This document shows, piece after piece, positions 6,222 through 8,071 of a stretch of DNA of 8,071 nt. Location of the stretch: NCBI GenBank assembly GCA_039815505.1, contig JBCBZE010000150.1, positions 1-8,071 on the forward strand, read 5' to 3'. Every line of letters starts with the position of its first letter. The stretch's first letter is position 1. The notes under the pieces were generated by a model. The model was not told the origin of the DNA, ran no database searches, and saw nothing but the letters and a program-made list of their open reading frames with translations. The position numbers and the translations under genes were made by a program. This DNA is from CANLWN01 sp039815505 (GTDB lineage Bacteria > Bacteroidota > Bacteroidia > Flavobacteriales > Flavobacteriaceae).

Positions 6222-6253
6222 TTGTTGTGAAATCATAGGTATTCGTACCTTTG
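6222..6253 (+). promoter_or_regulatory. Bacteroidota promoter for the rpiB operon
   Basis: TACCTTTG (6246-6253) matches TAnnTTTG exactly. TTG at 6225-6227 gives an 18-bp spacer; an overlapping TTG at 6222-6224 gives 21. Initiation would fall near 6260, leaving a leader of about 15 nt with the A/G-rich stretch AAAGAAAGAA before ATG 6275. This also excludes the upstream TTG at 6251 as the start of rpiB, since it lies within the -7 element. Confidence 0.75.
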
Positions 6254-6274
6254 TATATCTCAAAAAAGAAAGAA

Positions 6275-6706
6275 ATGAAAATAGCCATAGGGAACGATCA
6301 CGCGGGAACTGAGTATAAACTGGCTGTTGTAGGCCTTTTAAAATCGATGGGTATAGAAGTTAATAATTATGGGACCGATGGGACCGATAGTGTGGATTAC
6401 CCGGATTTCATCCATCCTGTTGCCAAAGACGTTACCGATGGCCAGGTAGATTGGGGAATCATTATTTGTGGAAGTGGTAATGGCGCGTCAATGACCGCTA
6501 ATAAACATCAAAAAGTCAGGGCCGCACTTTGTTGGACCAAGGAAATCGTTCAGTTGGCCAGGGAACATAACGATGCCAATATTCTTAGTCTTCCTGCCCG
6601 GTTTATTTCTTTACAACAGGCCCTGGAGATGGTAAAGACCTTTTTGAACACCAATTTTGAAGGAGGAAGGCATGAAAGAAGAATAGAGAAAATACCTTGC
6701 GTTTAA
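6275..6706 (+). CDS. rpiB: Ribose-5-phosphate isomerase B
   Basis: This 143-residue cytoplasmic enzyme interconverts ribulose 5-phosphate and ribose 5-phosphate in the pentose phosphate pathway. It belongs to the RpiB/LacA/LacB family at normal length. Motifs: IGNDHAG (5-11), VDYPD (40-44), ICGSGNG (64-70) with the catalytic cysteine C65, REHNDAN (96-102) and EGGRHERR (129-136), whose arginines would contact the sugar phosphate. The anion-hole loop reads CGSGNG instead of the E. coli CGTGVG; the Asn may be a lineage variant and should not abolish activity. LacA/LacB or an allose-6-phosphate isomerase is a less likely alternative because no lactose or allose genes adjoin it. ATG 6275 is chosen because MKIAIGNDHAG is the usual N terminus. 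The next gene starts 3 nt after the stop. Confidence 0.95.
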   Translation: MKIAIGNDHAGTEYKLAVVGLLKSMGIEVNNYGTDGTDSVDYPDFIHPVAKDVTDGQVDWGIIICGSGNGASMTANKHQKVRAALCWTKEIVQLAREHNDANILSLPARFISLQQALEMVKTFLNTNFEGGRHERRIEKIPCV

Positions 6707-6709
6707 TTC

Positions 6710-7630
6710 ATGGGACATTCCCATCATAACCATAAACACCACCATTCCCATTCAGATTTAAAAGGTAGGAACCTAATGGTTTCTATTTTACTGAACGTTC
6801 TAATTACCATAGCACAAATTGTAGGTGGTATTGTTTCGGGAAGTCTCTCCTTATTATCCGATGCACTTCATAATTTCAGCGACGTATTATCACTTGTCAT
6901 AAGTTATGTCGCCAGTGTCCTTTCAAAAAAAGAAGCTTCTACGAATAAAACATTTGGTTATAAAAGAGCAGAAATCATAGCTGCCTTTGTAAACTCGGCT
7001 ACATTGATTATTGTAGCCATTATTTTAATAAAGGAAGCTATTGAACGTTTTCTGGACCCGCAGGAAGTTGAATCCAATTTAGTGATATGGCTATCGTTAT
7101 TAGCTATTTTTGCAAATGGCCTTAGTGTACTCCTGATTAAAAAGGATGCAGATAGAAATATGAACATGAAATCTGCTTATTTACACTTATTGACGGATAT
7201 GATGGCTTCCGTAGCAGTTTTGATCGGCGGCCTTTTAATGAAGTTCTATGCGATGTATTGGGTAGACCCGGTCCTTACCTTGGCAATTGCCCTATATCTC
7301 ATCTATATGGGATACGATTTATTGAAAGCTTCTACAAGGGTGCTAATGCTATTTACTCCAGAAACCATAGAAGTACAAAAAATAGTGGCATCGATTTGTG
7401 GAATACCGCACATAAAGAATGTACATCATGTACATATATGGCAATTGAACGAAGATGAAATACATCTGGAAGCACATGTTGATTTTAGTACGGATATAAA
7501 ACTTTCGGAGTTTGACGATATCCTTTACAGTATTGAGGAAAAAGTATACCATGAATTTGGTATTAATCATGTGAATATCCAGCCGGAATTTGGCAAGTGT
7601 GATATTAAGAAAATAATTGTTCAAGACTGA
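6710..7630 (+). CDS. Cation diffusion facilitator, Zn/Cd exporter (CzcD/ZitB type)
   Basis: This 306-residue inner-membrane metal/proton antiporter should export zinc (and probably cadmium) from the cytoplasm. The N terminus is histidine-rich: eight His among residues 3-14. About six membrane segments follow (near 22-44, 46-70, 88-108, 122-143, 157-178, 183-205), then a cytoplasmic domain (about 212-306). The transport site is visible as H54-xxx-D58 in TM2 and H159-xxx-D163 in TM5. This HDHD set is associated with Zn2+/Cd2+ specificity rather than Mn2+ or Fe2+. D186-P187 and the HHVHIWQL stretch (239-246), H256 and H287 fit the regulatory metal-binding C-terminal domain. It lies 3 bp after rpiB and 4 bp before the GNAT gene, clearly one transcript. 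No metal-responsive regulator is encoded in the window, so expression may follow the rpiB promoter. Confidence 0.93.
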   Translation: MGHSHHNHKHHHSHSDLKGRNLMVSILLNVLITIAQIVGGIVSGSLSLLSDALHNFSDVLSLVISYVASVLSKKEASTNKTFGYKRAEIIAAFVNSATLIIVAIILIKEAIERFLDPQEVESNLVIWLSLLAIFANGLSVLLIKKDADRNMNMKSAYLHLLTDMMASVAVLIGGLLMKFYAMYWVDPVLTLAIALYLIYMGYDLLKASTRVLMLFTPETIEVQKIVASICGIPHIKNVHHVHIWQLNEDEIHLEAHVDFSTDIKLSEFDDILYSIEEKVYHEFGINHVNIQPEFGKCDIKKIIVQD

Positions 7631-7634
7631 TAAT

Positions 7635-8071
7635 ATGCAGATACGCGTTAAACGTTTCGATGAACTATCCACACATGAACTCTATAGTATTTTACGGTTA
7701 CGAAGCGAGGTTTTCGTGGTGGAACAAAATTGTGCATATCAAGATTTGGATGGTAAGGATCATATGGCGCTACATGTTATAGGCACAAAGAACAGTAAAA
7801 TTGTGGCCTATACCCGAATTTTTAAACCTGGCGATTATTTCAAGGAAGCGAGCATCGGTAGGGTAGTGGTGAATCCGTTGGAAAGGAATCATAGTTATGG
7901 CCGTGATATCATGAAAGCATCTATAAGAACCATAGAAAATGACCTTCAAGAACGTAGCATACATCTATCAGCTCAAACCTATCTGGAAAAGTTTTATAAT
8001 TCTCTGGGGTTCAATTCGGAAGGGACGGAATATCTGGAAGATGGTATTCCACATATCAGAATGATCAAAAC
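7635..8071 (+). CDS. ElaA-like GNAT family N-acetyltransferase (3'-partial)
   Basis: The frame runs from ATG 7635 to the window edge: 145 codons with no stop, close to the usual 150 or so residues of ElaA proteins, so only a short tail is missing. ElaA-family marks are ELYSILRLRSEVFVVEQNC (15-33), YQDLDGKDHMALH (35-47), YTRIFKPG (59-66) and IGRVVVNP (74-81). The C-terminal part LSAQTYLEKFYNSLGF contains the GNAT motif B tyrosine region. The acetyl-CoA pyrophosphate loop, normally R-GxG-x-G/A, is degenerate here (RNHSYG, 84-89). The protein should transfer an acyl group from acyl-CoA to an unknown amine. The physiological substrate of ElaA is not established. It begins 4 nt after the CDF exporter stop and is the third gene of the rpiB operon as far as seen. 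Confidence 0.88.
   Translation, partial: MQIRVKRFDELSTHELYSILRLRSEVFVVEQNCAYQDLDGKDHMALHVIGTKNSKIVAYTRIFKPGDYFKEASIGRVVVNPLERNHSYGRDIMKASIRTIENDLQERSIHLSAQTYLEKFYNSLGFNSEGTEYLEDGIPHIRMIK

Larger units (their letters stand above)
5653..6274. other. AT-rich gene-free spacer between divergent rnr and rpiB
   Basis: This 622-bp stretch has no plausible reading frame on either strand: stops are dense and no family-like peptide appears. It is markedly more AT-rich than the flanking genes. It contains an rnr-proximal dyad, a TTATGA-ACAA-TCATAA hairpin (5743-5758), TATTGACAA twice (5873-5881 and 5948-5956), two 9-bp AT palindromes, three copies of ATACTATTTA, and a 10-bp inverted pair of TTATTAACAA. 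The rpiB promoter lies at its right end. No tRNA, riboswitch or clear terminator was recognised. A small RNA cannot be excluded. Confidence 0.7.

Noticed and set aside
6251..6274. Earlier start (TTG at 6251) for rpiB
   Set aside because: It lies inside the TACCTTTG -7 element, and MKIAIGNDHAG from ATG 6275 is the normal N terminus of the family.
5653..6274. Chromosome origin hidden in the AT-rich spacer
   Set aside because: No DnaA boxes of the TTATCCACA type were found, and the neighbours are not typical origin genes.
7349..7964. Minus-strand frames opposite the CDF exporter and the GNAT gene
   Set aside because: Both overlap genes with clear family motifs on the plus strand, and they lack promoters or recognisable domains.

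Overview
The window is ordinary chromosomal DNA of a marine-type Flavobacteriia/Flavobacteriaceae bacterium (phylum Bacteroidota). Three lines of evidence support this. It carries a type IX secretion (T9SS) type B C-terminal sorting domain followed by a PorP/SprF protein. Several gene starts are preceded by the Bacteroidota promoter signature TTG-N18..23-TAnnTTTG, with A-rich leaders instead of strong Shine-Dalgarno sites. It also has a head-GIN (DUF2807) protein and a moderately AT-rich composition. The genus cannot be fixed from the sequence.

Layout. (1) 1-1489, plus strand: the C-terminal 172 residues of a large secreted repeat protein with a type B T9SS signal, followed 19 bp later by its probable PorP/SprF-type outer-membrane partner. 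(2) 1535-2014, plus strand: folB (dihydroneopterin aldolase) and tRNA-Cys(GCA), each with a recognisable promoter and with palindromes on both sides of folB. (3) 2021-2049: a terminator hairpin shared by tRNA-Cys and the convergent LysE-family gene. (4) 2048-5652, minus strand: rnr (RNase R), then a head-GIN envelope protein and a LysE-family exporter. The last two probably have their own promoter embedded in the 3' end of rnr. (5) 5653-6274: about 620 bp of very AT-rich, gene-free DNA between divergent rnr and rpiB, holding several short repeats and palindromes and a strong rpiB promoter at its right end. (6) 6275 to the end, plus strand: a tight three-gene run of rpiB, a HDHD-type zinc/cadmium CDF exporter and an ElaA-like GNAT acetyltransferase cut by the window edge. 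The intergenic gaps are 3 and 4 bp.

How the genes work together. The first pair is a secretion substrate and its outer-membrane module. folB belongs to folate synthesis, rnr and tRNA-Cys to RNA metabolism, and rpiB to the pentose phosphate pathway. The zinc exporter and acetyltransferase ride on the rpiB transcript, with no obvious biochemical link to it. I found no CRISPR array, insertion sequence, prophage or defence genes, and no clear undescribed system. The most worthwhile leads are the repeat-rich rnr-rpiB spacer, the paired palindromes around folB, and the promoter inside the rnr tail.
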